From Aliihoeflea sp023389195 (GTDB lineage: Bacteria > Pseudomonadota > Alphaproteobacteria > Rhizobiales > Rhizobiaceae), in NCBI GenBank assembly GCA_023389195.1, contig JAEWET010000050.1, positions 134,691-198,690 of the forward strand: a DNA stretch of 64,000 nucleotides, read 5' to 3'. The notes beneath the pieces are model-generated. The model worked only from the letters and a program-made list of their open reading frames with translations, was not told the origin of the DNA and did no database searches. Positions within the stretch are counted from its first letter, which is position 1. Every line of letters starts with the position of its first letter. Position numbers and translations under genes: made by a program. Shown here one piece after another: positions 8,423 through 18,035 of the stretch.

Positions 8423-9331
8423 TCAGGCCGAGCGGTTGATGCGGGAAGCTTCGCCGGCATGGGAGGCGACGAGTTTCGCGATCGGCCCGAGGACCAGATC
8501 GCGAAGATCGTCGCGCGCCAGCGCCATCGCCACATTGGCCTCGATGAAGCCTGCCTTGGAACCGGTGTCGAACATGCGTCCGCTGAAGGGCGCTGCATGG
8601 AAGGGCTGGACGCGCGCAAGGCGCGCCATGGCGTCGGTCAACTGGATTTCGTTGCCCGCGCCGCGCTCCTGCGTTTCCAGCAGATCGAAGATTTCCGGCT
8701 GTAGGATGTAGCGGCCGTTGATGTAAAAGTTCGACGGCGCCTGCGACGGCTCGGGCTTTTCCACCATTCCGGTGATCGCGAAACCGGCGCCGACGGGACC
8801 GCCCTTGCCGACGATGCCGTATCTGGCCGTCTCGAGCGGATTGCACTGCTCGACCGACAGCACGTTGCCGCCTGCCTCGCGGTATAGCTGCATCGCTGTC
8901 GCAAGGCAGCCGCGCACACCGAACGAGACCATGTCCGGCAGCAGGAGGGCGAAGGGCTCGTCGCCGATCAGGTCTCGCGCGCACCAGACCGCGTGGCCGA
9001 GGCCGTGAGGCGCCTGCTGGCGCGTGAAGCTGACGCGGCCAGCATCGAGTTGAAGCGCTTCGATCGCGGCCAGTTCGGCGCTCTTGCCGGCCCGGGTCAG
9101 CGTTTCGATGAGTTCGGGCTGGATATCGAAGTGATCCTCGATGACGTGCTTGTTGCGACCGGTGACGAAGACGATGTGCTCGATCCCCGCCTCGCGCGCC
9201 TCGTCGACGGCGTATTGCACGACGGGACGGTCGACGACGGTCAGCATCTCCTTCGGCATCGCCTTCGTCGCGGGCAGGAACCGCGTGCCGAGGCCGGCAA
9301 CCGGGATCACCGCTTTTCTGACTTTTTTCAT
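8423..9331 (-). CDS. exoN: UTP-glucose-1-phosphate uridylyltransferase ExoN
   Basis: Makes UDP-glucose from UTP and glucose-1-phosphate, the sugar donor for succinoglycan glucosyltransferases. About 302 aa, the usual length for GalU/ExoN. The nucleotide-binding start is IPVAGLGTRFLPATKAMPKE. PDM in the central sheet, EKP, and FDTGSKAGF near the end are typical of the family. I chose the ATG at 9331 with GGAAG 5 nt upstream; an ATG 12 nt further upstream is possible. It lies between exoO and exoP with gaps of 56 and 41 nt, the S. meliloti order. Confidence 0.93.
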   Translation of the reverse strand: MKKVRKAVIPVAGLGTRFLPATKAMPKEMLTVVDRPVVQYAVDEAREAGIEHIVFVTGRNKHVIEDHFDIQPELIETLTRAGKSAELAAIEALQLDAGRVSFTRQQAPHGLGHAVWCARDLIGDEPFALLLPDMVSFGVRGCLATAMQLYREAGGNVLSVEQCNPLETARYGIVGKGGPVGAGFAITGMVEKPEPSQAPSNFYINGRYILQPEIFDLLETQERGAGNEIQLTDAMARLARVQPFHAAPFSGRMFDTGSKAGFIEANVAMALARDDLRDLVLGPIAKLVASHAGEASRINRSA

Positions 9332-9387
9332 CTGGTCTTCCATTCCATCGGTTTGAGCACCCCGCCCCTTTCGTCGCCCTCGAACTC

Positions 9388-10347
9388 CTATCCGTCCGCC
9401 GCCATGGCGTAACGTCGCCCGGCCAGGCGCCGCAGCCGTGCCATGATCGGCATCTTCAGGAGGCGGATCGCGGCCGGATCGGAAAAAGCCGCCTGCACCG
9501 CTCGATGCGCCGAGCGCGCCTTAAGATGGGCGACGATGTAGAGAAACGTGGCGGCTTCTCGAAGACTGCGCGTACGGCGCGCCTGGGCGGCCTTGGCCTC
9601 GTCGTCGAGCGTGTGGCGCGACAGGAAGCGTTCGTCGCCTTCGAGGATCGCCGCGACGTGGTGCGGCTTCAGCACGCGCGAGACCGAACCGTCGACGAGG
9701 TGATACCGGTAGCCGGGCTCGGGCTCGACGATGCAGCGCGCGCCCCGAGCGAGCGCGTCGGCCACGAGCAGGTAGTCCTCGCCAATTCGCAGCCCTTCGT
9801 CATAGACGATGCCATGCGCGCGCATGAACTCGCGCGCGAAGACCGGCTTTAGATAGCCGAGTGAAAACTCAGTGTCGAACATCAGATTGCCGGCGATGAA
9901 CGAGGCGAGCGTTACGGTCGGCTGCGCCTCGAGCCGTTCGCGGCCGAACATCGGGCGCGACGAAGGTTGCGCGCCGCGCTCGTCGATGACGAGCAGGTCG
10001 TCGAGCACGATCTGCGCTCCGGCATCTTCGGCGCGCCCAAGGAGACGTGCGCTGCGATCCGGCGCCACGGCATCGTCCGCGTCGAGCACGGCAAGGTAGC
10101 GGCCTCTGGCGAGCGCGAAGCCGGCATTGCGCGCGGCGCCGGGTCCACCATTGATGCGCTTTTCGACGAGGACGATGCGCTCGTCGGCGATCGCTCGAAC
10201 GCGCTCGCGCGTGGCATCGGCCGACGCATCGTCGACGACGATGATTTCGACCGAGACGTGTTCCTGTGCAAGCGCACTTTCGACCGCGCGCGAGATGGTC
10301 TGCTCAGCGTTGTAGGCAGCGATCACGAAACTGACGTCAGGCTGCAT
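9388..10347 (-). CDS. exoO: GT2 glycosyltransferase ExoO
   Basis: Cytoplasmic-face GT-A glycosyltransferase of family 2, about 319 aa. N-terminal strand VSFVIAAYNAEQTI, UDP-site acid VVDDAS, GPGAARN, and the metal-binding DADD motif near residue 90; GEDY further on is the likely catalytic base region. By position it is ExoO, known in S. meliloti to add the fifth sugar, a beta-1,6-linked glucose. The start at 10347 has GGGAGCGGGACC upstream and overlaps the end of exoM by 11 nt, so translation is probably coupled. Donor and linkage are inferred from synteny. Confidence 0.88.
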   Translation of the reverse strand: MQPDVSFVIAAYNAEQTISRAVESALAQEHVSVEIIVVDDASADATRERVRAIADERIVLVEKRINGGPGAARNAGFALARGRYLAVLDADDAVAPDRSARLLGRAEDAGAQIVLDDLLVIDERGAQPSSRPMFGRERLEAQPTVTLASFIAGNLMFDTEFSLGYLKPVFAREFMRAHGIVYDEGLRIGEDYLLVADALARGARCIVEPEPGYRYHLVDGSVSRVLKPHHVAAILEGDERFLSRHTLDDEAKAAQARRTRSLREAATFLYIVAHLKARSAHRAVQAAFSDPAAIRLLKMPIMARLRRLAGRRYAMAADG

Positions 10348-11281
10348 GGTCCCGCTCCCTTTCGATGCCGGCGGAAGCGTCGCCGTAGAGGGTGATCTCG
10401 CGCACGCCGAGAAGGCCGCTGACCACGCCGCCATGCATGATCGAGCGCAGCGCGTATCGATTGCGCGCGACGGGCCGAAGCCCGGCCAGGACCGCGCCAC
10501 CGGCGCAGAAGGCAGCCTTGGCTGCGGCGAGCGCGACGGCCCTGCCGCTCGTGCCGCCGCTGGTTTTCGCGAGCAGCCGTCCGTGCGTCTGACCGGTGCG
10601 GAAGCGTCGCTTCGCCAACCAGCCGAACTGCGCTCGGTCGGCGGGGACGGGTTCGCTCGCCAGCGCCGCCTCGGCAAATGCAAGGCGTCCGCCATCGCGC
10701 ACCATGCCGGTGAAGAATTCGGTGTCCTCGCCGCCGGTACGGCCTAGAGCCAGGTCGAACCGTCGGCCCTCGAGCGACGGAGCCGCGACGTTCATCAGGA
10801 CGTTGCAGGTGTAGCCGGTCAACAGTTCGCCGCGAACGAAAACGGGATTCGTCGAATGAAAGTCGCCGCGCCGCATCCAGGCGGGCGCCGCGTCGCCATA
10901 GATCGCGGCGACCGGGCCCAGAACCGCGTCGGCCCCCGTCCGGCGCGCCATGGTGACGAGCGCAGCCAGCCAGTCCGGCGACGCGCTGCAATCATCGTCG
11001 ATGAAGGCCAGCCATTCCGCCTGCGAATGGTCGAGGCAGGCATTTCGGGCGAGCGAGATATTGGACGCCGGGCAGTGAACATAGTCGACGGGGAACGGCA
11101 ACTTCCCGGCCATCTCGCCGACGATGCGCTCGGCGCTCGGCGCGATGTCATTGTCGGCGACGATCAACCGGAGCGCCACCCCGTCCGGAACCGTGAGCGC
11201 GCCGAGCGAGCGCAGTGTCTCGGCAAGCTGCGGACGCCTGTAGGTGCAGACCGCGATGTCGATGCGCAAGGTTCCGGTCAT
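10337..11281 (-). CDS. exoM: GT2 glycosyltransferase ExoM
   Basis: Family 2 glycosyltransferase, about 314 aa, that in S. meliloti adds the fourth sugar (beta-1,4-glucose) of the succinoglycan unit. It starts RIDIAVCTYRRPQLAETLRS and continues with IVADND, NISLARNACL and FIDDDCSASPDW (the metal-binding DDD). The middle segment GDFHSTNPVF and GGEDTEFFTGM is characteristic of ExoM. The start ATG at 11281 overlaps the exoA stop in ATGA, a sign of coupled translation. Confidence 0.9.
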   Translation of the reverse strand: MTGTLRIDIAVCTYRRPQLAETLRSLGALTVPDGVALRLIVADNDIAPSAERIVGEMAGKLPFPVDYVHCPASNISLARNACLDHSQAEWLAFIDDDCSASPDWLAALVTMARRTGADAVLGPVAAIYGDAAPAWMRRGDFHSTNPVFVRGELLTGYTCNVLMNVAAPSLEGRRFDLALGRTGGEDTEFFTGMVRDGGRLAFAEAALASEPVPADRAQFGWLAKRRFRTGQTHGRLLAKTSGGTSGRAVALAAAKAAFCAGGAVLAGLRPVARNRYALRSIMHGGVVSGLLGVREITLYGDASAGIERERDHAA

Positions 11282-12312
11282 CGGGCACCCGATCGTTTGC
11301 GTTCGGGCGAGACGAGTTGAAGCCAGAAGCCGGCCGACCAGGCGAGGTGCATGACCATGGCCGAGACACCTGCCAACACCCCGTTTCGTTCGCCGCGAAA
11401 CAGCGCGAGCCAACCGCCATAGGCAAGGCAAGCCGCCATCCAGACGAAGGCCGGCACGATGGCCGCCAGGCTGACGACGGCCAGCAAGGCTCCAGCCACG
11501 GCCGGTGCCACCAGAAGCGGGATCATCTGGCGGATCTTCGGGACCGATCGATGCTTCAGCACGTTACGGGCGCGCCCGCGCCCGTAGGCAAAATACTGCC
11601 TGAAAAGCGCATCCGGCGTCGCGCGCGGAAAATAGGTCATAAAGGTGCGGTCGGTCATCCAGATCTGGAAGCCGGCGACGTTCAGCCGGTGGTCGAGTTC
11701 GGCGTCCTCATTGTGGCTGAAACTCTCGTCATAGCCGCCGACGGCGCGGAACGCGGCGACCGACATCAAGGCGTGGTGGCCATGGTCGATCCAGCGGCCC
11801 GTCGCGCCCGCCCTGTGCTTCGAGCCGCCATTGCCGAGCGGTGAGTTCTGCGCCAGCGCCGTCGCCTGCTGGAAGGGCACCTCGCCGGCCGTCTTCATCG
11901 CCACGACGACCGAATCTGCGCCGGTACGCACCGCTTCCTCGACGAGCCTGTCGCAGTAGTCATCCGGGTAGCCGCCATGGGCGTCGATGCGGATGAAGTA
12001 GTCGTAGGTCTCGCCATGATCGGCGACCGCCATGTTGATTGCGGCGCTCTGGATGCGGCGTGGATTGTCGATCAGCCGGACGCGCGGGTTGCGCGCTGCA
12101 AGGTCTTCGACGAGGCTCACCGTGCCGTCGCTGCTGCCACCGTCCACCACCAGGATCGGCATGTCCAGACGCTCGGCCGACGACATCAATGTCGCGATGA
12201 GGTCGGCGATATGGGCGGCCTCGTTGAGGCACGGGATGACCACCATCGTGCGTGGCATGTCGGCGCCGAGCTCATCGGTCATGACGCGCTGCTCCAGTTC
12301 CTGGAAAGTCAT
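11278..12312 (-). CDS. exoA: GT2 glycosyltransferase ExoA
   Basis: Membrane-anchored family 2 glycosyltransferase, about 344 aa. In S. meliloti ExoA adds the first glucose (beta-1,3) to the lipid-linked galactose. The catalytic domain has VVIPCLNEAAHI, VVDGGSSDGT, IRIDAHGGYPDDY (the DxH metal motif) and HNEDAELDHRL. Near the C-terminus there are two or three hydrophobic helices (about residues 270-335), as in ExoA. The ATG at 12312 overlaps the exoL stop in ATGA. Internal ATGs follow at MTDEL and MPRTM, so the true start could be up to 18 residues later. Confidence 0.88.
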   Translation of the reverse strand: MTFQELEQRVMTDELGADMPRTMVVIPCLNEAAHIADLIATLMSSAERLDMPILVVDGGSSDGTVSLVEDLAARNPRVRLIDNPRRIQSAAINMAVADHGETYDYFIRIDAHGGYPDDYCDRLVEEAVRTGADSVVVAMKTAGEVPFQQATALAQNSPLGNGGSKHRAGATGRWIDHGHHALMSVAAFRAVGGYDESFSHNEDAELDHRLNVAGFQIWMTDRTFMTYFPRATPDALFRQYFAYGRGRARNVLKHRSVPKIRQMIPLLVAPAVAGALLAVVSLAAIVPAFVWMAACLAYGGWLALFRGERNGVLAGVSAMVMHLAWSAGFWLQLVSPERKRSGAR

Positions 12313-13478
12313 GCCGCCGCTCGCAGTTCCGGTTGCGGACGAAGGCTGGACAGGCGCGCGACGAGGGCTTCGCAGTCGCTGCGCGTCGCAGTCCATGTCG
12401 CCGGATCGATGGCGTCGAGCCGTGCGCGGTGAGCCGCAAACCCGGCCGCGCCGAGGTTGGAGAAAACGGCCACCAGTTCGTCTGCGGAGCATGTGTCGAG
12501 CACGACGCCGATGCCGCGACCGGTGAGAAACCTCGCGGACTCCGTTCCGGCGCGCGCAATGGGGATCGCGCCGTGGCGGCCGCCTTCATAGAGGCGGTTC
12601 GGCAGGAGCCATTCGGAGTTCAGGCCTTCCTCGAACAAGTCGATGGCCCAGTTGAAGTGAACCTCGCCATAGATCGCCGCGAGATCGTCCGGATTTCGAT
12701 AGGGGCCGTGGAAGGCGACGTGAGGCGCGGCTTCGACCAGCGTGTCGAAATCGGGAATGGCGTCATAGGCGGGGCGACCGCGCAGGACGAGCTCGACACG
12801 GCCATCCAGACGGCGCGCCAGATCGATCAGCGTGTCGAGCGAGCGCGCGCAACGCAGCGCGCCGAACCAGCCGATCCTCCAGGGCTTGCCACTCGTGGGT
12901 ACCGGCAGTCGCGATGCTTTTGCAGGCGACCGATCGTCCAGATCGAGGACCTTGTTTTCAAGCAGCAGCGTCGGAGCGTCGAGCTGGCCATAGGGCTCGA
13001 AATAGCCACGCAGGAAGGCCGGCGAACTCGTCAGGAGAAGTTGCGCGTGCCGTGCGAAACGGCGCTCGGCGGCGCGCATGGTACGGCCGAATGCATTTTC
13101 GGCCAGAAGCAGGCGGTGGATGTCGAGGCTCTCATAGACGATGGCCGGACGAGTGGGGAAAAGCCCCTTCGCGCGGTCTGCCAAGGCCAGCATTTCCAGA
13201 TGCCGGGCGATGATAATCTCAGGCTGATCGACGCCGCCAAGCCTTGCGCGCAAGGCCAATGCAGCGGCGGCGACGGCCGCGATGCGCTGGGCGAATTTGC
13301 CATCGCGCGTGACGCCGAGATCGATCGGGGCGGACACGCCAAGCCGTGCCGGCGACGTGCGGTCGTCGCGCCGGAACCCCGCGACGGCCACACGCGCCCC
13401 GCCCGCCTCGAGCATCGCCACGCGTCGGCTGACGGCAGGATCGGTCAGATCATGAACGAGATAGAGCACGTGAAGCAT
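12309..13478 (-). CDS. exoL: Glycosyltransferase ExoL
   Basis: GT-B type glycosyltransferase, about 389 aa, similar to S. meliloti ExoL, which adds the third sugar (beta-1,4-glucose). Recognisable parts are LYLVHDLTDPAVSRRV at the start, IYESLDIHRLLL-like VYESLDIHRLLL, LLTSSPAF, WRIGWFGALRC and FNWAIDLFEEGLNSEWLLPN in the donor half. The start ATG at 13478 lies 7 nt after the exoK stop. The ribosome site is weak, so it may depend on translation of exoK. It is the only GT-B enzyme of the run. Confidence 0.88.
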   Translation of the reverse strand: MLHVLYLVHDLTDPAVSRRVAMLEAGGARVAVAGFRRDDRTSPARLGVSAPIDLGVTRDGKFAQRIAAVAAAALALRARLGGVDQPEIIIARHLEMLALADRAKGLFPTRPAIVYESLDIHRLLLAENAFGRTMRAAERRFARHAQLLLTSSPAFLRGYFEPYGQLDAPTLLLENKVLDLDDRSPAKASRLPVPTSGKPWRIGWFGALRCARSLDTLIDLARRLDGRVELVLRGRPAYDAIPDFDTLVEAAPHVAFHGPYRNPDDLAAIYGEVHFNWAIDLFEEGLNSEWLLPNRLYEGGRHGAIPIARAGTESARFLTGRGIGVVLDTCSADELVAVFSNLGAAGFAAHRARLDAIDPATWTATRSDCEALVARLSSLRPQPELRAAA

Positions 13479-13485
13479 GCCGGTT

Positions 13486-14277
13486 TCAGTCCGCGCAGAC
13501 GACGGATTCGGGGAACTGGCATTCATCGCCGGGCGCGGTGAACGCGACGCGCTCGATTTCGGCCGCCACCGGCTTGCCGGGCGCTTCGAACGCACCCATC
13601 CAGGATGTCAGCGTGTCCGAGCCCCAAAGGCTCAGATAGATCTTGGACGCGTGGCTGGGCAGCTTGTCCGGATCGGTCGCTTCGTGGACGAGTTCGCCAT
13701 TGACGTACCAGGCGATGCGGCCTTCCTCCCAGACGAAGGCGTAGTCGTTGAAGTCGTCGGCCGCGCCGCCGGTCACTTCGACCAGTTTCTCGTCGCCGAC
13801 ATTCTCTCCATCGACATACTGGTTCACCTGAACCTTCGAGGGGTCCTTGCCGAGCACCTCGAAATCGATCTCGTCATGCGGCTGGTCGTGGACGGGGCCG
13901 ATATAGGTGAAGAAGCCGGTGTTCAGGCCCGACCCCTCCACCGCCTTCATCCGCACCTCGTAGGTGCCGTAGCCGAAACGTTCATTCGTCTGCACTTCTC
14001 CGCAGACGTTCTCGCGATCCTTGTAACGCTCGGCAGCGAAGCCGAGCCGCAGGACGCCATCTTCCACCGCGACCTGATCTTTCGACCAGGTGCAATTCTG
14101 ATGATCGCCGTTGGACCAGCCATCGGAAACGTACCAGCGTTCGGAAGTGAGATCGTCGAATTCCTCGACGAAGGAGGCGCCACCTTCGACGGCATGGGCA
14201 ATGGTCGTGCCTGACGCGAGCGCGGCAATGATCGTTGAAGCAGCGATGGTGCGCAGCCGGGTCGGTTCGTGAGCCAT
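13486..14277 (-). CDS. exoK: ExoK, secreted endo-beta-1,3-1,4-glycanase (GH16)
   Basis: Exported glycoside hydrolase of family 16 that cuts nascent succinoglycan to lower-mass chains, about 263 aa. A signal peptide covers roughly residues 1-29 (cut near AHA-V). The catalytic motif EIDFE is at 136-140, with E136 the expected nucleophile and E140 the acid/base. The substrate-cleft tryptophans and YVNGELVHE in the second sheet are also visible. I chose the ATG at 14277, with AAAGGACCC upstream, over a start 12 codons earlier. It is the first gene of exoKLAMONP on this strand. exoH, which precedes exoK in S. meliloti, is not here. Confidence 0.92.
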   Translation of the reverse strand: MAHEPTRLRTIAASTIIAALASGTTIAHAVEGGASFVEEFDDLTSERWYVSDGWSNGDHQNCTWSKDQVAVEDGVLRLGFAAERYKDRENVCGEVQTNERFGYGTYEVRMKAVEGSGLNTGFFTYIGPVHDQPHDEIDFEVLGKDPSKVQVNQYVDGENVGDEKLVEVTGGAADDFNDYAFVWEEGRIAWYVNGELVHEATDPDKLPSHASKIYLSLWGSDTLTSWMGAFEAPGKPVAAEIERVAFTAPGDECQFPESVVCAD

Positions 14278-14524
14278 GGGTCCTTTACCTCTTCGTTCGC
14301 CGCCCCCTCCCAAGGGCCGCTGCGGAAACCTCCCGATGAAGCGTTTGCTGCAATGCGAATAGCTTCGCGAACGGATGAGAATGTGGCTGCACGCCCAAAA
14401 GCAGCGCCGGCCGGGATAACGAATTGTGAGGCCGCGTTAGTATCGCCCTCTGCCGGCCACGCGGATTGTCGGCTCAAATCCAGCATCCGCATGCTGCACT
14501 GCGACATGCGTCCGGTAACGTGAA
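14278..14524. other. Gap between exoK and exoT
   Basis: About 247 nt upstream of exoK and downstream of exoT, both on the minus strand. I see no convincing gene, tRNA or terminator. The exoKLAMONP promoter should lie here, but no clear -35/-10 pair stands out. Confidence 0.4.
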
Positions 14525-16006
14525 TCAGGATGCCGGGTCGGGTTGCGCCCGATTGCGGAATTTGGCGACCATGGCGAACAGTTCGCGCAACAGCGCCCGT
14601 TCCGTAAGGAGAACGAGCATGGCGTAGATCATGGCGCCAGCGGCGCCGCCGATCGCGATCTGGACGACGGGACCGAAATCCGACTCGCGCAGTCTGTCGA
14701 CGAGGAACCGGACCGCGACGGCCATGGCGAGGGCGCTTGCCATCGGCCGGCAGGTGACGAGAAAGTTGCGCAGAAAGGGGATCTCGTCGGTTCGGAAGAC
14801 GGTCCAGCAATAGAAGACGAGCGTTACGGCATTCGCGATGCACAGCCAGATCATCGCCTGGACGAGCCCACCCGAAATCGCACCATAGGCCACTGCCGCG
14901 CTGACGAGCACCGCGCGCGCGACGGCGACCCACCAGAGCACATGGCTTTTGCCGACGCCCTTCAGATAGGGAATGTAGGTGCTGCACGGCGCCAATATGC
15001 CTTTCGACAGCGCCAGCAGGCCGAGCACCGGCCAGGCCCAGGCCCATTGCCGGCCGAAGATCACATACATGCCCGGCTCCGCGATCGCCCAGATGCCGAA
15101 CATCATCGGCGCGAGGACGAGGCTGCAGACCTGCGTCGACAGGAAAAGCGCACGTGTGCGCCGTTCCCGGTCGTCGGCGATGCGGCTGAAGGTCGGGAAG
15201 AGCACGCCCATCAGCGCTGCCAGGACGACCTGGTTCGGAATGCTCGCAAAACGGTTCGCGGCCGAATAGGCCCCCGCCTCCGCGATGCCCAGAAAGCGCG
15301 ACACGATCACGAGCGGCGACTGGAACGTGATGAAATTGAAGATTTCGGACCCCATCAGCCCGGCGCTGTACCCCCAGAGGGTGCGAACCCGGGCAAGCGA
15401 GAAGATGAGGCGCGGCCGGTAGCCGGTGGCGTAGAAGAGACCTCCGAGACGCAGGATCGCCGACAGGAACAGTTGAGCGACCAGCGCCCACATGCCCCAC
15501 CCCGCCAGCGCCAGCGCGACGGCGCACAGCGCCCCGGCAGATTCGGACAGGACGCTCCAGAACGCATCCTTGTCGAAGGCCATGCGGCGGGCGAGCAGCG
15601 CATAGGCGACATCGCCGCAAAGCAGGATCGGGATGATCAGCGCCATGATTCGGACGACACCGCCGCCCCCCGGCGCGCCCATCATCGCAGCCAGCGGTTC
15701 GGCGAACACGAAAAGCGCCAGCGCCATGGCAATCGCCATCGCGAAATTGGTCCAGAAAACCGAATGCACCGTCGTTTCGTCATGGGTGCGCTCGACCACC
15801 AACGCGGCAGCCAGACCGGCGCCGCCGACCATGGTCAGGAACAGGACGACCAACTGCGCGACGGCGACGATGCCGAATTCCTCGGGGCTCAGAAGCCGGG
15901 CCAGGATCGGAACCGTGACAAACTTCAGCCCGAAAGTGCTGGTCTTCGAGAGGATGCTCCAACCGACATTGTTGGTCACCGTTCGCAGCGAGATCACTGG
16001 CGCCAT
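14525..16006 (-). CDS. exoT: ExoT, lipid-linked oligosaccharide flippase
   Basis: Polytopic membrane protein of the MATE/MOP flippase superfamily (Wzx/polysaccharide_synt type), about 493 aa with some 12-14 hydrophobic helices. It should move the lipid-linked succinoglycan octasaccharide across the inner membrane. The N-terminal amphipathic stretch VGWSILSKTSTFGLKFV, followed by ARLLSPEEFGIVA, is typical of the group. Residues around AYSAANRFASIPNQV mark the second half. I chose the ATG at 16006 because AGAGAAA lies 7 nt upstream; a TTG two codons earlier is possible. It is divergent from exoW, with 122 nt between them. Confidence 0.9.
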   Translation of the reverse strand: MAPVISLRTVTNNVGWSILSKTSTFGLKFVTVPILARLLSPEEFGIVAVAQLVVLFLTMVGGAGLAAALVVERTHDETTVHSVFWTNFAMAIAMALALFVFAEPLAAMMGAPGGGGVVRIMALIIPILLCGDVAYALLARRMAFDKDAFWSVLSESAGALCAVALALAGWGMWALVAQLFLSAILRLGGLFYATGYRPRLIFSLARVRTLWGYSAGLMGSEIFNFITFQSPLVIVSRFLGIAEAGAYSAANRFASIPNQVVLAALMGVLFPTFSRIADDRERRTRALFLSTQVCSLVLAPMMFGIWAIAEPGMYVIFGRQWAWAWPVLGLLALSKGILAPCSTYIPYLKGVGKSHVLWWVAVARAVLVSAAVAYGAISGGLVQAMIWLCIANAVTLVFYCWTVFRTDEIPFLRNFLVTCRPMASALAMAVAVRFLVDRLRESDFGPVVQIAIGGAAGAMIYAMLVLLTERALLRELFAMVAKFRNRAQPDPAS

Positions 16007-16128
16007 CGGCAATTTCTCTTTCGTGCTGGTCGTGGGACCAGTCAGGCAGGTCCGGTGAAATCGGCATCCAGACGCGGCCAGATCGCTGCGTCGTGCGAAC
16101 CTTCCATCGTCAGAAAAGGCACGAAAAG

Positions 16129-17103
16129 ATGACGAAGTGCAGCGTGGTCATTCCCTATTACCAGCGCGAAGCGGGCATATTGCGCAGGGCATTGGGATCG
16201 GTGTTCGCGCAGTTGCATACATGTTTCGACATCATCATCGTCGACGACGAATCGCCTTCTCCGCTCGAGCCCGAACTCGCCGTACTCAGTGCCGAGGAAC
16301 GCCGGCGCATCCGCGTCGTGACCCAGAAGAATGCCGGCCCGGGCGCGGCGCGAAATACCGGCCTCGACGCCGTTTCGGCCGACAGCGACTATGTCGCGTT
16401 TCTCGATTCCGACGACGAATGGACGCCCGATCATCTCAAGATCGCCGTCGAAAACCTGTCACGTTTTGAGGCGGACTGTTATTTCGCGTCGATTTCGGGC
16501 GGCGAGGCCTTCCACTATCATTTCGGCGTCTCCGCGCTTGCGGACGTAACGGAAATCACCCGCCTCAGCGACGATCCGCCTGTCGTGGAAATTCCCGACA
16601 TCGCCAGCGTGATGCTGCGCAACTGGAGTTTCATGCACCTGTCTGCGATGGTGATCGGCGCGCCGCTATTCCGCTCCACGCGTTTCGAGGCCGCCCTGCG
16701 GCTAGCGGCCGAGGACGTGCTCTTCTTCTACGAATGCGTGCGCACTGCCCGACGCACCATCCTGTCCGACGCCATCGGTGCGACGCGCGGCGAAGGCGTC
16801 AACATCTTTCACGGCGTCGACAGCGGCTCGCCGCACTTCCTCAAACAGCAGTTCAATACCTGGGTCGCGCTCGACAGGCTCGAGACGCGGTTTTCGCACG
16901 ATGCGCAGGATCGCGCGTCGATCGCGTCTTACAAGCAAACCGCCCGGCAGCAGGCATTGTGGGGACAGGCGCGGTTGCTTCGCGAGCGCAAGACGCCGCA
17001 ATTTCGCCAGCTCGCCGGCTGGGCCTGGCGCGACCCGCGCATCGTGACCAGTGCGATGCGACTTGCCGCCGGCAAGTTTCTGCCGAAGGCCGGCCAGCGA
17101 TGA
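16129..17103 (+). CDS. exoW: GT2 glycosyltransferase ExoW
   Basis: Family 2 glycosyltransferase, about 324 aa. In S. meliloti ExoW adds a beta-1,3-glucose late in the octasaccharide. Motifs: CSVVIPYYQREAGIL, IIIVDDESPSP, NAGPGAARNTGL, and FLDSDDEWTPDH with the metal-binding acids; AAEDVLFFYE follows. I chose the ATG at 16129 with AAAAGG upstream; the frame is open 12 codons further. Its stop overlaps the exoV start in ATGA, so the two form a small operon. Confidence 0.9.
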   Translation: MTKCSVVIPYYQREAGILRRALGSVFAQLHTCFDIIIVDDESPSPLEPELAVLSAEERRRIRVVTQKNAGPGAARNTGLDAVSADSDYVAFLDSDDEWTPDHLKIAVENLSRFEADCYFASISGGEAFHYHFGVSALADVTEITRLSDDPPVVEIPDIASVMLRNWSFMHLSAMVIGAPLFRSTRFEAALRLAAEDVLFFYECVRTARRTILSDAIGATRGEGVNIFHGVDSGSPHFLKQQFNTWVALDRLETRFSHDAQDRASIASYKQTARQQALWGQARLLRERKTPQFRQLAGWAWRDPRIVTSAMRLAAGKFLPKAGQR

Positions 17104-18035
17104 CCCCGTTCTACTGGGAATCCGCGCACGGCAATTTCGGCGACGATTTGAACCTGTGGCTTTGGGATTTTCTGCTGCCGGGCTTTCGCGACGTCGCCGA
17201 CGAGATCCTCCTCGTCGGAGTCGGCACGGTGCTCAACGCAAAGCTGCTGCCGCCCTCCGGACGAAAGCTCGTGATCGGCAGCGGTTTCGGCTATGGCGAA
17301 ATGCCGGACATGTCCGGTCCCGATTGGGACATACGCGCGCTACGCGGGCCGCTGACTGCGCAAAAGCTCGGCCACGACCCGTCGCTCGGGATCATCGACC
17401 CGGCGGTGATGGTGACCGAAATGCCGGAGTTCCGGTCGATCGAGAAGAGTGGCGGCACGGTGTTCGTGCCGCATTGGGAATCGACCATTGGCGGGCTGTG
17501 GCCGCAACTTTGCGACCTTGCCGGAATTGGCTATGTCGACCCGTGCGGGGAGGCGAAGCATGTGATCAGGCAGATCGCCGGTGCCGATCTGGTCATCGCC
17601 GAATCCATGCACGCAGCGATCCTCGCCGACGCATTCCGGGTGCCGTGGGTCGCCGTGTCGACATCGGCAAGCATCAACAGCTTCAAGTGGAACGACTGGG
17701 CGCGCTCGCTCGAGTTGACCTATGCGCCGCGCCGCATCGCGCTTTCCTCCCGCGCCGAGGCGATCACCAAGGGCGCGCGCTTCTGGGGTGTCGACTATTC
17801 GAGCTTGGCGCACGACGCACCAGGTGGCGGCGGCGATCTCCTGCTCGCAGAACGGCAGACAGCCGAGGCAACGGGCCTGCGGTCTCTGGCGAAGAACCTG
17901 CTCGGGAGCCCGGCCGCGCTCGGGCTGTGGCGCGCCGCCCGCGCCAAACCGCGACTGAGCGACGGCGCTATCCTTCAGGCCCGCAAGGACCGGCTCGTTT
18001 CCGTTCTCGACGAGGTCCGCCGCGACTACTTCTGA
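17100..18035 (+). CDS. exoV: ExoV, succinoglycan pyruvyl transferase
   Basis: Polysaccharide pyruvyl transferase family protein, about 311 aa. It transfers pyruvate from phosphoenolpyruvate to the terminal glucose as a ketal, which S. meliloti needs before polymerisation and export. The start WESAHGNFGDDLN is diagnostic. Further family features are VLIGSGFGYG-like VIGSGFGYGE, ALRGPLTA, DPAVMV and ESMHAAILADAF. The gene overlaps exoW by 4 nt and its end overlaps the convergent exoU by 10 nt. Confidence 0.92.
   Translation: MTPFYWESAHGNFGDDLNLWLWDFLLPGFRDVADEILLVGVGTVLNAKLLPPSGRKLVIGSGFGYGEMPDMSGPDWDIRALRGPLTAQKLGHDPSLGIIDPAVMVTEMPEFRSIEKSGGTVFVPHWESTIGGLWPQLCDLAGIGYVDPCGEAKHVIRQIAGADLVIAESMHAAILADAFRVPWVAVSTSASINSFKWNDWARSLELTYAPRRIALSSRAEAITKGARFWGVDYSSLAHDAPGGGGDLLLAERQTAEATGLRSLAKNLLGSPAALGLWRAARAKPRLSDGAILQARKDRLVSVLDEVRRDYF

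Noticed and set aside
8382..8984. N-terminal extension of exoP by some 200 codons.
   Set aside because: It runs through exoN in another frame and is Arg-rich. The Wzz domain begins right after the ATG at 8381.
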